IMG/VR virus record: IMGVR_UViG_3300007735_000869
Coordinates: 1-44,387 of that record
Reading direction: 5' to 3' (one strand)
DNA from: a virus
DNA: 44,387 bases
A model generated the notes under the pieces. The model worked only from the letters and a program-made list of their open reading frames with translations, searched no databases and was not told where the DNA came from. Of this stretch, positions 14,120 through 23,881 are shown piece by piece; position 1 is the first letter of the stretch; every line of letters begins with the position of its first letter. The position numbers and the translations under genes are program-made.

Positions 14120-15099
14120 AAATAGCATTTTTGACTGAAATGGGATTTACAGGAAAAATCTCTGAAGATCATCCTAATATGAGAACAGAATTTGCATGGA
14201 TGAATGCACTTAATGCTGACCATTTCCACATTTCTATGTTTTCTCAAGTGGAAAATTATGATCATGTTTTTTTAATATTCCCTAAAGGAGAAGTGTATTT
14301 AAATACAATAGGATCTAAATTAATAGACAAAATTAACCCAATTAGTGATTTATTGAGATCTGATTTTCAACAAGTAATAAAAAATAAGAACTCAAAATTA
14401 CATTTTGTTCAAGAAGGTCCTCACTGGCTGTTTAATGATTATGAGATAGTAGATCAAATAAATTTCTATAATCTTATAAGTGAATGCGACACTATATTTG
14501 CGCATAATCAAGAAGATAGAAAGTATTATTGTGGAATGTTCCCTGATAAGCCTGTTCATGTTTTACCTACTCTAATGATAGAAACTTTAATAAAGGATAT
14601 AGAACCTATTAAAACAGATCGGGTAATCATTGGTGGTAATTTCTCAAGATGGTATGGAGGATTTGAAAGTTATACGGTAGCTCAAGAATTCGATACACCT
14701 ATCTGGGCTCAAGATTCTCATTCAAAAAGAGAATACGAAGATCAACTAGAAAATATAAATCATTTTCCAAGAATGATGTGGAATGAGTGGATGAGACAAT
14801 TATCTTCATTTAAATATGCAGTGCATTTAATGCCAACGGTGGCTGCAGGAACATTTAGTTTGAATTGCGCATATTTTGGAATACCGTGTATAGGAAATAA
14901 AAAAGTAGATACACAATCAGCATGTCATCCTCTATTATCGGTTGATGTAGAAGATATTTACTCTGCAAGAAATTTAGCGAAAAAATTAAAAGAAGATAAA
15001 GATTTTTACGAGCGTTGTAGTAGAATGGCTAAAGAGAGTTATAAATCTTTTTACCATAAAGATAATTGGTTGCAGTATATGAATAAAGTTTTAAATTAG
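14116..15099 (+). CDS. Probable GT-B-like glycosyltransferase, 327 aa
   Basis: It overlaps the dehydratase stop by four bases. The N-terminus MKIAFLTEMGF and the middle segment RVIIGGNFSRWYGGFES look like the two Rossmann halves of a GT-B fold. A C-terminal stretch HLMPTVAAGTFSLNCAYFGIPCIG takes the place of the classical donor site but lacks the E-x7-E motif. DFYERCSRMAKESYKSFYH near the end is typical of GT4-like C-termini. It is a likely but divergent glycosyltransferase. Confidence 0.65.
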   Translation: MKIAFLTEMGFTGKISEDHPNMRTEFAWMNALNADHFHISMFSQVENYDHVFLIFPKGEVYLNTIGSKLIDKINPISDLLRSDFQQVIKNKNSKLHFVQEGPHWLFNDYEIVDQINFYNLISECDTIFAHNQEDRKYYCGMFPDKPVHVLPTLMIETLIKDIEPIKTDRVIIGGNFSRWYGGFESYTVAQEFDTPIWAQDSHSKREYEDQLENINHFPRMMWNEWMRQLSSFKYAVHLMPTVAAGTFSLNCAYFGIPCIGNKKVDTQSACHPLLSVDVEDIYSARNLAKKLKEDKDFYERCSRMAKESYKSFYHKDNWLQYMNKVLN

Positions 15100-15104
15100 T
15101 ATAA

Positions 15105-16463
15105 ATGATTAAACTTATAATATTCGATTTAGACGGAGTGCTAGTCGAAGCAAAACATATACACTACGAAGCTCTAAATAAAGCTTTAGGTAGTAAATAC
15201 TCTATTGATTGGAACGAGCATCTATCAGTGTATGATGGTTTAAAAACAAACCAAAAACTACAAATGTTGACTGAGAAAAAAGGTTTGCCGCAAAATATTC
15301 ATGGAGAAGTTTGGAAGAATAAGCAAAAATACACATTAGAAGCGTTATCGAATCTTAAACCATCAATTCAATTACAAGTGTGTTTAAAAACCTTAGTAGA
15401 TCAGGGTTATAAAATTGCTTGTTGTAGTAATAGCATAAGAAAAACGATATTAACAGTTTTAAGTAAGTTGAACATAATAGAATATTTTGACTTGATTCTC
15501 TCTAATGAAGATGTAAAAAATAGTAAGCCTCATCCTGAAATATATTGGAAAGCCATTTCAACCATGGGATATTTGCCAGAAGAAGCTCTAATAGTCGAAG
15601 ATTCTCCTTACGGTTTATTAGCTGCTAGTCGAAGTAAAGCTAATATTATGAGAGTGGGTTCTCCTAAAGATATTACATATAATAACATATATAAACATTT
15701 AAATAAAGAAAAAATGAACAATACACCAAAATGGAAAGATGACAAACTGAATGTGTTGATTCCTATGGCTGGTGCTGGATCTAGATTTGAGCAAGCAGGT
15801 TACACATTTCCAAAACCTCTGATAGATGTTAAAAACAAACCTATGATTCAAGTAGTCGTAGAAAATCTAAATATAGATGCAAACTATATTTACATAGTAC
15901 AAAAAAAGCATAGAGAAAAATATAATTTAGACACGTTGTTAAATCTTATTACTCCAGGTTGTAATATAGTTGAAGTAGATGGATTGACTGAGGGTGCAGC
16001 ATGTACTGCGTTATTAGCTAAGCAATTCATAGATAATGATAATCCACTGTTTTTCGCAAATTCAGATCAATTTGTTGAATGGGATTCTAATGAGTTTATG
16101 TATAAGATGCAAGAAACAGATTCAGACGGAGGAATAGTATCTTTTAAAGCCACTCATCCTAAATGGTCGTTTGCAAAAGTAAATCAAGACGGTTTAGTAA
16201 CTGAAGTAGCAGAAAAAAATCCAATATCAGATATAGCAACTGTTGGATACTATTATTGGAAACATGGTTCTGATTTTGTAAAATATGCCGAACAGATGAT
16301 TGAAAAGAACATCAGAGTAAATAACGAGTTTTATGTGTGTCCTGTATTTAATGAAGCAATTCAAGACAACAAACAAATAAGAATTTTCGATATTAAAAAG
16401 ATGTGGGGATTAGGAACTCCAGAAGATTTAAATGATTTTTTAAAAAAATATAATAATGAATAA
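15105..16463 (+). CDS. HAD phosphatase - sugar nucleotidyltransferase fusion, 452 aa
   Basis: Domain 1 (about residues 1-200) is a HAD-superfamily phosphatase/phosphoglucomutase: FDLDGVLVE (Asp8, Asp10), a Ser/Asn segment CCSNS, KPHPEIYW and VEDSPYGLLAA. Domain 2 (about 215-450) is a GT-A nucleotidyltransferase: LIPMAGAGSRF (about 218-228), FPKPLIDV, a 'FFANSDQFV' metal-binding stretch, and TVGYYYW. Together they could prepare a sugar phosphate and activate it to a nucleotide sugar. No frameshift is needed; the linker is natural sequence. Substrate unknown. Confidence 0.85.
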   Translation: MIKLIIFDLDGVLVEAKHIHYEALNKALGSKYSIDWNEHLSVYDGLKTNQKLQMLTEKKGLPQNIHGEVWKNKQKYTLEALSNLKPSIQLQVCLKTLVDQGYKIACCSNSIRKTILTVLSKLNIIEYFDLILSNEDVKNSKPHPEIYWKAISTMGYLPEEALIVEDSPYGLLAASRSKANIMRVGSPKDITYNNIYKHLNKEKMNNTPKWKDDKLNVLIPMAGAGSRFEQAGYTFPKPLIDVKNKPMIQVVVENLNIDANYIYIVQKKHREKYNLDTLLNLITPGCNIVEVDGLTEGAACTALLAKQFIDNDNPLFFANSDQFVEWDSNEFMYKMQETDSDGGIVSFKATHPKWSFAKVNQDGLVTEVAEKNPISDIATVGYYYWKHGSDFVKYAEQMIEKNIRVNNEFYVCPVFNEAIQDNKQIRIFDIKKMWGLGTPEDLNDFLKKYNNE

Positions 16464-17163
16464 AATAGAATTCATAAAGCAAAACTTTAAACACTATTAC
16501 ATAGATAATGGTCCTGAGAACGGAATGTTACAAGGTACTAAGTATGCAGGATCAGCGACTCATTGTAGAGCGTGTTTGAATGCTTTAACGAGAATGTTAA
16601 AACCTCTATATGTTTTAGAGATAGGATCTCTACATTATGAAAGCACTATTTCAATATCGAAAGGTATGGACACGTATCTGTTAGAAGATCAAGGTCAAAT
16701 CCATAGTTATGATATAAAAATCGGAGGTTATACTGGAGAAGGTAAAACTGATCATTTATCAAAAAGAATATCTCCAAGATATTGGTATCCATACAAGACA
16801 GAATATGATGATTGGAAATTTACTGATTTTGGAGTCGTTTATAAAGATTTCATAAATTATGATAATGATGAATTGTTTATTAAAAATAAAGAGATCTTAA
16901 AAGAAGTAGCGCCTCCTTCAGGATACGATTTAATTTTTATCGATGGAGATCACTCTTACGAAGGAGCACATAAAGATTGGCTTCACGCTTTAGAAGTGTC
17001 TCATAAAGAAACTGTGATTGTAATTGACAACATATGGGATTACAGATTGAGAGAAGTTCGCCGTTTTTACGATAGTTTAAACGTTAACAAGTGGGATTTT
17101 GAAGAATGGAATGATAGTAATTTAGACATGGTTCAAGATACAGGAGTTTTATTGACTTATTAA
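16456..17163 (+). CDS. Class I SAM-dependent methyltransferase, 235 aa
   Basis: Motif I appears as VLEIGSLHYESTISI, and the later acidic segment YDLIFIDGDHSYEGAHKDW is the hallmark of the Methyltransf_24-type enzymes, where the Asp residues bind metal and acceptor. IVIDNIWD follows. It would methylate a sugar or nucleotide-sugar intermediate in the cytoplasm. It starts eight bases inside the fusion gene's end. One of three methyltransferases in the cluster. Confidence 0.8.
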   Translation: MNKIEFIKQNFKHYYIDNGPENGMLQGTKYAGSATHCRACLNALTRMLKPLYVLEIGSLHYESTISISKGMDTYLLEDQGQIHSYDIKIGGYTGEGKTDHLSKRISPRYWYPYKTEYDDWKFTDFGVVYKDFINYDNDELFIKNKEILKEVAPPSGYDLIFIDGDHSYEGAHKDWLHALEVSHKETVIVIDNIWDYRLREVRRFYDSLNVNKWDFEEWNDSNLDMVQDTGVLLTY

Positions 17164-17176
17164 CATAACTTAAAAA

Positions 17177-18028
17177 ATGGATAGAATAGCTGTTATAATG
17201 TTAGCAGGGGAAAGACAGAATATTTGCTTTTGGCCTTCTTATTATAATTGTAAAGCAGGAATTTCTCATGATTTAATAATAGTTCATAGAGATGGTTTAG
17301 GTCTTCCTGAAGAAATACTAGATCAAGGATACGGAGAAATAAAGTTTTTAAATAAAATTGTGGATGGAGTAGATATTCCTCATAGAGCTTTCGGAGCTTA
17401 TAGATATTCATTTAATCTATATAAAAATAATTATGATTATTTTATTTTCATATCAGATGATGTTGTACTTAAAAGAGATAGTTGGTTGCTAGATATAATT
17501 AATGTTTTAAACAAGCATGAAAAATTAGGATTCGGAGCGAGTCAAATATTTCATGGAGGCAAAGGATTTCCTGAAGAAAGCCACATAAGAGCCCCTTTTT
17601 GGTTCGCAAAAACAGAAGCGCTAAACAAAACCGTATGGGAGTTCGATCATGATCATACAGGAGAGATGAGAATAGGAGATCAGATAACTCAAGCTGGGTA
17701 TTTTGGAGTGCAAGTTGGAAATAAGTTAACTCTAGGATTTGATTCAACAGAGAAAGATCATATAACTCAACTACTAGAAAAAAAATATTTTCCGCAAAAA
17801 TCAGAAATGGGAAAATATGATTTACATCAGTACGACTATTTTTTAAATAATATAGATGAAATAAAAAGCGATTATATAGTGTCTCCATATAATCATATTG
17901 GAAAACAAAATGTTTTGATAGATATTGAGCCTTTTGATGGTTTAATATATAATCCGAGTTTAGAAATAGCAAAAAAATGTGTAGATATAATTGATATCGG
18001 ACACAATACGTACATTATAAAAAACTAA
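17177..18028 (+). CDS. GT-A-like glycosyltransferase, 283 aa
   Basis: The N-terminal strand RIAVIMLAGE and the central YDYFIFISDDVVLKRDSW give a GT-A fold with a D-D metal-binding motif in place of D-x-D. The segment GFGASQIFHGGKGFPEES... and APFWFAKTEAL fit acceptor-side loops of GT2-like enzymes. No membrane segment. Its family is not fixed, but its place between two methyltransferases supports glycan assembly. Confidence 0.65.
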   Translation: MDRIAVIMLAGERQNICFWPSYYNCKAGISHDLIIVHRDGLGLPEEILDQGYGEIKFLNKIVDGVDIPHRAFGAYRYSFNLYKNNYDYFIFISDDVVLKRDSWLLDIINVLNKHEKLGFGASQIFHGGKGFPEESHIRAPFWFAKTEALNKTVWEFDHDHTGEMRIGDQITQAGYFGVQVGNKLTLGFDSTEKDHITQLLEKKYFPQKSEMGKYDLHQYDYFLNNIDEIKSDYIVSPYNHIGKQNVLIDIEPFDGLIYNPSLEIAKKCVDIIDIGHNTYIIKN

Positions 18029-18032
18029 AAAT

Positions 18033-18725
18033 ATGGTGTTCTTAGATGTAATAAAATTATTAGAAAACAAAAAAGGCTTAGAATTTGGTGGACCGACAGA
18101 ATTGTTTGGTTCAAATAGTTACGGAATGCCGCTATATCCGCATGTGCATTTAGATGGAGGCAATATTTTTGAAAATAACTATTTTCAATATACGATAAAT
18201 GATCAATTTAATTATTATGGAAAAACTGGATCACAATATAATGTTGATTGCGCAAATATAGAAGATATTCAAAAAATAAATAAGACATACGATTTTATAT
18301 TGACTTCTCATGTTATAGAACATATTGCGAATCCCATGAAAGCAATAAAAAGTTGGGTAGATAATCTACTAAATGAAAACGGATATATTCTGTCTATCAT
18401 ACCAGATTATAGAAACTGTTTTGACAGAAATAGACCACTAACTCAAATAGATCATATAATTGAAGATTATAAAAACGACACTAAAGAAGATGATACTACA
18501 CACATAGAGGAGCAGAAACAACTTCACGATTGGTCTTGTGGTGGACATAGGGATTTTTATAGTCTATGTGAAATAAATTATAAAACAAGAGTAGTGCATC
18601 ATCATACATTCACTCCAGAAACTGTAGATCAATTATTTTTAGAGTGTGGACTTGAATCTATTACGACATTTAAGCACGATGATTTAAACATAGTGAATTT
18701 ATCTAAAATTAAAAAAAATGATTAA
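18033..18725 (+). CDS. SAM-dependent methyltransferase (Methyltransf_11-like), 230 aa
   Basis: A weak motif I (KKGLEFGGPTELFG) is followed by a clear YDFILTSHVIEHIANPMKAIK segment (motif II/III of the class I fold with the conserved H-x-x-E-H) and NGYILSIIPD. The C-terminal part has a His-rich VVHHHTFTPETVDQLFLECG typical of the family. Likely modifies a sugar. The stop overlaps the next gene by eight bases. Confidence 0.78.
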   Translation: MVFLDVIKLLENKKGLEFGGPTELFGSNSYGMPLYPHVHLDGGNIFENNYFQYTINDQFNYYGKTGSQYNVDCANIEDIQKINKTYDFILTSHVIEHIANPMKAIKSWVDNLLNENGYILSIIPDYRNCFDRNRPLTQIDHIIEDYKNDTKEDDTTHIEEQKQLHDWSCGGHRDFYSLCEINYKTRVVHHHTFTPETVDQLFLECGLESITTFKHDDLNIVNLSKIKKND

Positions 18726-20316
18726 TATAAACTATTTATCGCACAATAGAACTAATTTCAGTGAATTGACTTTTCATTTTTTGAATAAAATTAAAAAAGA
18801 AAACAAACTTAAAATTAAATTAACAATACTATGCAGTAAAAGTTGTAATTTTAATTTACATAAACTAGAGGATATAAGTACTGAAGTTAAAATTTTTGAA
18901 TCTGAGAATAATTATTTATCGAAAATTCAATATGCTATAAAAAGCGATTGCAAATATTCTATTAAATTAGACGAGGACTGCTTCATAAATAACCATGTTT
19001 GGGATTATATAATTGAAAATATAGAAATTTTAGATAACCCAGAAAATTTATTACTGTCTCCCACAATGACTAATAACATTCCATCATGTGATTTGTTTAT
19101 AGAAGATTATGTAAAGGACCAAGATTTTAAAAATAGAATATATGAATGTTTTTTGAATAGAGAAATGCCAGTAGGATTATGGGGAGTAGACTATTCGCCC
19201 TTAAATCAATATACAATATTAGCTAATAGTTGGAATTCCAAAGATTATTATGCTGGACTTTCATTATTGGAAACCCCAATAAAAGGCATGCATCCTCTTA
19301 GAATCAGTTACGAAGCTCAAGTTTTAATAAACGATTATATATTGCAAAATGTAGATAGATTTTTAAACAAAAACGATTATTCTATAGTTGAATTAATTTC
19401 TCCCTATTTCACAAATAGTTTATTTGCAATAAAAACATCAGAGTGGAAAAATATATTAGATAACATGTATGTTGACCAATTTGATGAAATCGCTTTAAAT
19501 GATTATAAGAAGACTACGAACAAGAAATTTTTATTTATTAAAAATGGATTTGGTATTCATCCTATGTATAATACTGTTTTTGGAAATAAAAATCCTTGGG
19601 GTATAGGAGCAGAAAATGGAGAGCAATCAGAAAAAGATTTTTTTAACAGTTTTAAAAATATAATAATCAAAAAAATACATTGTATAGGTGATAGCCACTC
19701 GGCAGTTTTCAGTGGAAAAGAAGAAATGGTGCCAATCTGGCCTGAATTATCCGATGACATTACTGAATACTTTAAAACGTATAGAATAGGTCCTGCTACT
19801 GCATATAAATTAGAAAATAAAATAGAAATCATTAATAGTATTATAGAAAATAATGTTAATAAAGACAATGATCATGTGTTGTTTTGTTTTGGAGAAGTAG
19901 ATATTAGAGCTCATCTAATAAAACAGTCAGAGTTGCAAAACGTGGACATCTTAAAAATAGTTGAAGAGTGTGTAGATCAATATTTTAAAGTCATACTGTA
20001 TTATAAACAGTTGGGATACAAAACTATAGCGTGGGGACCAATAGCATCTTGGCATGAATCTAAGCCATACACAGGAGGGCCGTCGTTTGGAACATGCTTA
20101 GAAAGAAATATAGTTACTGAAATGTTTAATAAGAGATTAGAAATGAGATGCGATCAATATGATGTAGACTTTCTTACTATTTTTTATGAAATGATAGATG
20201 ATAATAAAATAACCATCCCTAAATACTTAGATAATTGGGAAGGTTCTCATATACATCTTAGCCAAACTTCCATGCCTCTTATAATTGATGCTTTTAAACG
20301 TAAAAATCTTATATGA
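18718..20316 (+). CDS. Two-domain protein: GT-A-like N-terminus and SGNH hydrolase C-terminus, 532 aa
   Basis: The N-terminal part (about 1-310) resembles a glycosyltransferase GT-A fold, with YSIKLDEDCFINNHVWDYI as its acidic motif. The C-terminal part (about 320-530) is SGNH-like: IHCIGDSHSAVF (block I, Ser326), FCFGEVDIRAH (block III), and EGSHIHLS (block V region, His511/His513). SGNH domains in glycan clusters usually add or remove acetyl or similar acyl groups. The fusion suggests transfer of a sugar followed by O-acylation or trimming. The GT half is the less certain assignment. Confidence 0.72.
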   Translation: MININYLSHNRTNFSELTFHFLNKIKKENKLKIKLTILCSKSCNFNLHKLEDISTEVKIFESENNYLSKIQYAIKSDCKYSIKLDEDCFINNHVWDYIIENIEILDNPENLLLSPTMTNNIPSCDLFIEDYVKDQDFKNRIYECFLNREMPVGLWGVDYSPLNQYTILANSWNSKDYYAGLSLLETPIKGMHPLRISYEAQVLINDYILQNVDRFLNKNDYSIVELISPYFTNSLFAIKTSEWKNILDNMYVDQFDEIALNDYKKTTNKKFLFIKNGFGIHPMYNTVFGNKNPWGIGAENGEQSEKDFFNSFKNIIIKKIHCIGDSHSAVFSGKEEMVPIWPELSDDITEYFKTYRIGPATAYKLENKIEIINSIIENNVNKDNDHVLFCFGEVDIRAHLIKQSELQNVDILKIVEECVDQYFKVILYYKQLGYKTIAWGPIASWHESKPYTGGPSFGTCLERNIVTEMFNKRLEMRCDQYDVDFLTIFYEMIDDNKITIPKYLDNWEGSHIHLSQTSMPLIIDAFKRKNLI

Positions 20317-20747
20317 AACTAATATCACATAGAGGAAACATTAATGGTAGAATTATTGAAGCAGAAAATAACCCAGAATATATTAATGATACTATTCGTT
20401 TAGGATATGAAGTAGAAATTGATATGTGGTGGATTGATGGTAGAATATACTTAGGACATGATGAACCGCAATATGAAGTAAGTGATGAATGGTTAGAAGA
20501 TAGAATTGATAAGTTATGGGTTCATTGTAAAAATATAGAATTATTAAATTGGATAAGAAGTACAGAATTACACTATTTTTGGCATGAGAATGACACAGTA
20601 ACATTGACGTCAAAAAATTATATCTGGGCATATCCAGGTAAGCAACCTATAATAGGGAGCATAGCTGTAATGCCTGAATTGTACGGTGACAATATTGAAA
20701 AGTGCATAGGCGTATGTTCAGACTACATAATAAATTTTAAAAAATAA
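20313..20747 (+). CDS. GDPD-like phosphodiesterase domain, minimal, 144 aa
   Basis: LISHRGNINGR at the N-terminus, YEVEIDMWWIDGRIYLGHDEP, and WVHCKN match the start of glycerophosphodiester phosphodiesterase-like (PI-PLC-like TIM barrel) proteins, with the catalytic His (HRG), Glu/Asp (E-x-D) and second His (HDE). At 144 aa it is shorter than the roughly 240-aa family norm but matches small GDPD-like versions in sugar clusters. It could cleave or form a phosphodiester-linked decoration. It overlaps the previous gene's stop by four bases. Confidence 0.7.
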   Translation: MKLISHRGNINGRIIEAENNPEYINDTIRLGYEVEIDMWWIDGRIYLGHDEPQYEVSDEWLEDRIDKLWVHCKNIELLNWIRSTELHYFWHENDTVTLTSKNYIWAYPGKQPIIGSIAVMPELYGDNIEKCIGVCSDYIINFKK

Positions 20748-20759
20748 AAATAAAAAATA

Positions 20760-23700
20760 ATGGAATTTACATTCGGAATAATTACGAGTTATGGAACATC
20801 TGAATTTCTTCTCAGAATAATAGATCAAATAAAGGCTGAAGTTCCCAAAGATAAAAGAGAGATTATTGTAGTAGGAGGAAGCAATCCTAATATAGAAGAC
20901 GTTATACATCTAGACTTCAATGAAAACGAAAGAGCAATGTGGATAACAAGAAAAAAGAATTTAATTACGCACAACAGCACTAAAGAAAACATAGTATACT
21001 TACATGATTATATAGGTTTTACGCCAGGTTGGTACGAAGGGCAACTTAAAAAGGGTAATAATTTCGATGTGAGAATGGATAAAATTATAAATTATGATGG
21101 AACCAGATTCAGAGATTGGTCTATATGGCCTCACAATGGTAACGAGATGGATTCTATAATAGGAAGAGAATGTTTAATTCCATATAATATAGATCAATTA
21201 GTCAAATATATGTATATATCAGGAACTTACTGGATCGCAAAAAGACGAGTGATGTTAGAATTTCCATTAAATGAGAATTTATTGTGGGGTCAAGGAGAAG
21301 ACGTAGAGTGGTCAAAGCAAGTAAGAGAGAAATATAGTTTTCAGATGAACGAAAACTCTTCAGTAGATATATTAAAACCTGGTAAAGATCGAGCTTTTGA
21401 ATACGCAACAGAAGATACTATAAATAAAGCATTGGAATTTCTTAATGCTAATAATTCTCATAAAAGCAATAAAAGAAAATTCGTAATAATATCGACTGTT
21501 TATAACAAAGGTAAGTTTGTTGGATATAATGTAAATAGTCTAAAACAGCAAAGCTATAATAATTTTATTGCGGTATATGGATATGATAAATCGACAGATA
21601 ATAGTTTAGAATATTTAAAATCTTCAATAGGAGACGATGATAGATTTATTATTCATATTAATGATAATCCAGGATGCTACTTAAATTGTTATATGTCTAC
21701 ATATGAATTTTTAAAAGAAAATCATCTTATCAATCCAGAAGATGTTATAGTAGAAATAGATGGAGATGATTGGCTTTTACATTCATTCGTTTTACAGTAT
21801 ATAAATGACGTGTATGAATCCAATCCAGATATTTGGATGACTTACGGACAATATATAACGTTTCCAAATGGAGAATATGGAGGTCATTTTAATTTATCAT
21901 TAAATGATCAAGTTGATATACACAATCAATATAGAAACGCAGAATTTCCATATAGTCATTTAAAAACATATAAAGCATTTTTATTAGATAGTATTACAGA
22001 CGAAGATCTTACTGATCCTCAAACTGGAAAATATTTTAATGCTGCTGCCGACTTCGCATTATGTATGCCTTTAGTAGAGCAAGCAGGAAAAAATAGGATT
22101 TTTAGAGTAGATCAACCGATGTATGTTTACAATACCTCCACTGATTTAGAATCAGAAACAAATAACAGACTTTCTTTACAAAAAGAAGTAGAGATGAGAA
22201 TAAGGAAAAAATCTCCAAAAGCTAGATTGACTAGCAAACCATATTCTAATTATAATATTGTAAATGCTTTAGCTGGAGGATTAGGAAACATGATGTTTCA
22301 AATAGCCGCAGGATATTCTTTATCTAAAGAAGCGAATGGAAAATTTTTCTTATATCCAAACGAGATAGGTGGAATGATGCATAAACATCCAACTGAATAT
22401 TTAAATACAGTTTTTAGAAATTTAAAAATTCTAGATATTAATGAATCATTTAAACAAATAGAGCATAATTCATTTCATTACGAGCCCATTAATTTAAACA
22501 ATGAAAACTGCAGGAATTTATTTTTGGTTGGAGGATTTCAATCTTTTAAATATTTTGAAAAGCACTCTAAAGATATTAGATCTCTATTTTCTGCGCCTTT
22601 AGATTTGGTATCCAACTTAAAACTTAAATACGACGTAGATAATAAAGTATCAATACATGTCAGAAGGGGAGATTACATAAATTTGCCTAATCATCATCAT
22701 AATTTAGCTATATCATATTATAAAAATGCTATTAACTATTTTAAAGGTTTTAAATTTATTGTATTTAGCGATGATATTAATTGGTGTAAGAATAACTTCA
22801 TCGGAGATAATTTTACATTTGTAGAAAATACTACAGACGTAGAAGATTTATATTTAATGAGTATGTGTGAACATCATATAATAGCTAATTCTACATTTAG
22901 TTGGTGGGGAGCATGGTTAAACCAAAATGAAAACAAGAAAGTGGTATATCCAAATAAGTGGTTTGGACCAGTTTATAAAGATTTTAGAACCAGCGATTTA
23001 TTCCCAGAAGATTGGATTTGTTTAGAAGAAGATTTTCCTGAATTGCAAGTAAACTTATTCGATAATGCTTTTAGACATTTATCAAATGATAATGGCAGAT
23101 ATTCTTCTGTACACGGTAAAATATCAAATAAGATTGAATTTGTTAGAGATCTTTATCAATATGATGGAATAACTATTTTTACTGACGACTATTTAAATAC
23201 TGATATCGTAAAACAAATTGAGAGCGAAAAGAAAATAGGTTGGTTATTAGAACCAAGACAGATACAACCATTAAGATATGATCAATTCGAAAATTATAAA
23301 GATAATTTTGATTATATAATAACACATGATGAAAAACTCCTAACACAATATCCAGAAAAAACCAAATTTGGAATTGTAGGAGGAACTTGGATAAAAACTA
23401 AAAACTACGGATTACATAATAAGACTAAGAACATATCAATAATATATTCTAATAAAACAGATTTAGAAGGACATAGATTGAGACATGAAGTTGCAAGAAA
23501 TATCAACGCATTGGATCTATATGGAAGAGGCACTTCTAATCCTATTGAAAACAAAGAAGATTCTCTATTAGATTACAGATATTCAATAGTAATAGAAAAT
23601 AGTAAAGCGAAAGGTTATTTTACAGAAAAGCTAATTGATAGTTTAATAACTGGCACAATTCCAATTTATTGGGGTTGTATAAATATACAAGATTTCTTTG

Positions 23701-23876
23701 ATACGAGAGGAATGTATATAGTAAATAATTTAGAAGACATTAAAAATATTATTGGTAATTTAGGAGAAAGAGATTATTTTAGTAAAATGGAATACGTTAA
23801 GAATAATTTTGAGTTAGCTAAAAAGTACGTGATAACCGAAGATTGGATGTACGAAAATATTTTTAATATAAAATAA
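20760..23876 (+). CDS. Four-domain glycosyltransferase: GT2 - GT2 - GT11 - GT10, 1038 aa
   Basis: Domain 1 (about 1-230): GT-A fold starting FTFGIITSYGTSEFL. Domain 2 (about 240-480): GT2, KFVIISTVYNKGKFVG with the metal motif VEIDGDDWLL. Domain 3 (about 498-765): GT11 alpha-1,2-fucosyltransferase, with NALAGGLGNMMFQIAAG, IHVRRGDYINLP (about 631-642) and NSTFSWWGAWL (about 708-718). Domain 4 (about 770-1038): GT10 alpha-1,3-fucosyltransferase, with YSIVIENSKAKGYFTEKL and TGTIPIYWG (about 940-970). GDP-L-fucose from Gmd and Fcl would feed domains 3 and 4. One polypeptide could therefore extend a chain and add two fucoses. No membrane anchor is visible. Confidence 0.88.
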   Translation: MEFTFGIITSYGTSEFLLRIIDQIKAEVPKDKREIIVVGGSNPNIEDVIHLDFNENERAMWITRKKNLITHNSTKENIVYLHDYIGFTPGWYEGQLKKGNNFDVRMDKIINYDGTRFRDWSIWPHNGNEMDSIIGRECLIPYNIDQLVKYMYISGTYWIAKRRVMLEFPLNENLLWGQGEDVEWSKQVREKYSFQMNENSSVDILKPGKDRAFEYATEDTINKALEFLNANNSHKSNKRKFVIISTVYNKGKFVGYNVNSLKQQSYNNFIAVYGYDKSTDNSLEYLKSSIGDDDRFIIHINDNPGCYLNCYMSTYEFLKENHLINPEDVIVEIDGDDWLLHSFVLQYINDVYESNPDIWMTYGQYITFPNGEYGGHFNLSLNDQVDIHNQYRNAEFPYSHLKTYKAFLLDSITDEDLTDPQTGKYFNAAADFALCMPLVEQAGKNRIFRVDQPMYVYNTSTDLESETNNRLSLQKEVEMRIRKKSPKARLTSKPYSNYNIVNALAGGLGNMMFQIAAGYSLSKEANGKFFLYPNEIGGMMHKHPTEYLNTVFRNLKILDINESFKQIEHNSFHYEPINLNNENCRNLFLVGGFQSFKYFEKHSKDIRSLFSAPLDLVSNLKLKYDVDNKVSIHVRRGDYINLPNHHHNLAISYYKNAINYFKGFKFIVFSDDINWCKNNFIGDNFTFVENTTDVEDLYLMSMCEHHIIANSTFSWWGAWLNQNENKKVVYPNKWFGPVYKDFRTSDLFPEDWICLEEDFPELQVNLFDNAFRHLSNDNGRYSSVHGKISNKIEFVRDLYQYDGITIFTDDYLNTDIVKQIESEKKIGWLLEPRQIQPLRYDQFENYKDNFDYIITHDEKLLTQYPEKTKFGIVGGTWIKTKNYGLHNKTKNISIIYSNKTDLEGHRLRHEVARNINALDLYGRGTSNPIENKEDSLLDYRYSIVIENSKAKGYFTEKLIDSLITGTIPIYWGCINIQDFFDTRGMYIVNNLEDIKNIIGNLGERDYFSKMEYVKNNFELAKKYVITEDWMYENIFNIK

Positions 23877-23881
23877 AAAAA

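Noticed and set aside
15105-16463. Sequencing frameshift joining HAD and nucleotidyltransferase genes
   Set aside because: One continuous frame with plausible linker residues, and both domains keep their motifs, so a natural fusion is simpler.
17499-17972. Minus-strand open frame of 157 codons
   Set aside because: Complementary to the glycosyltransferase gene at 17177; AT-rich sequence produces long antisense frames, and its residue composition shows no protein-like motifs.
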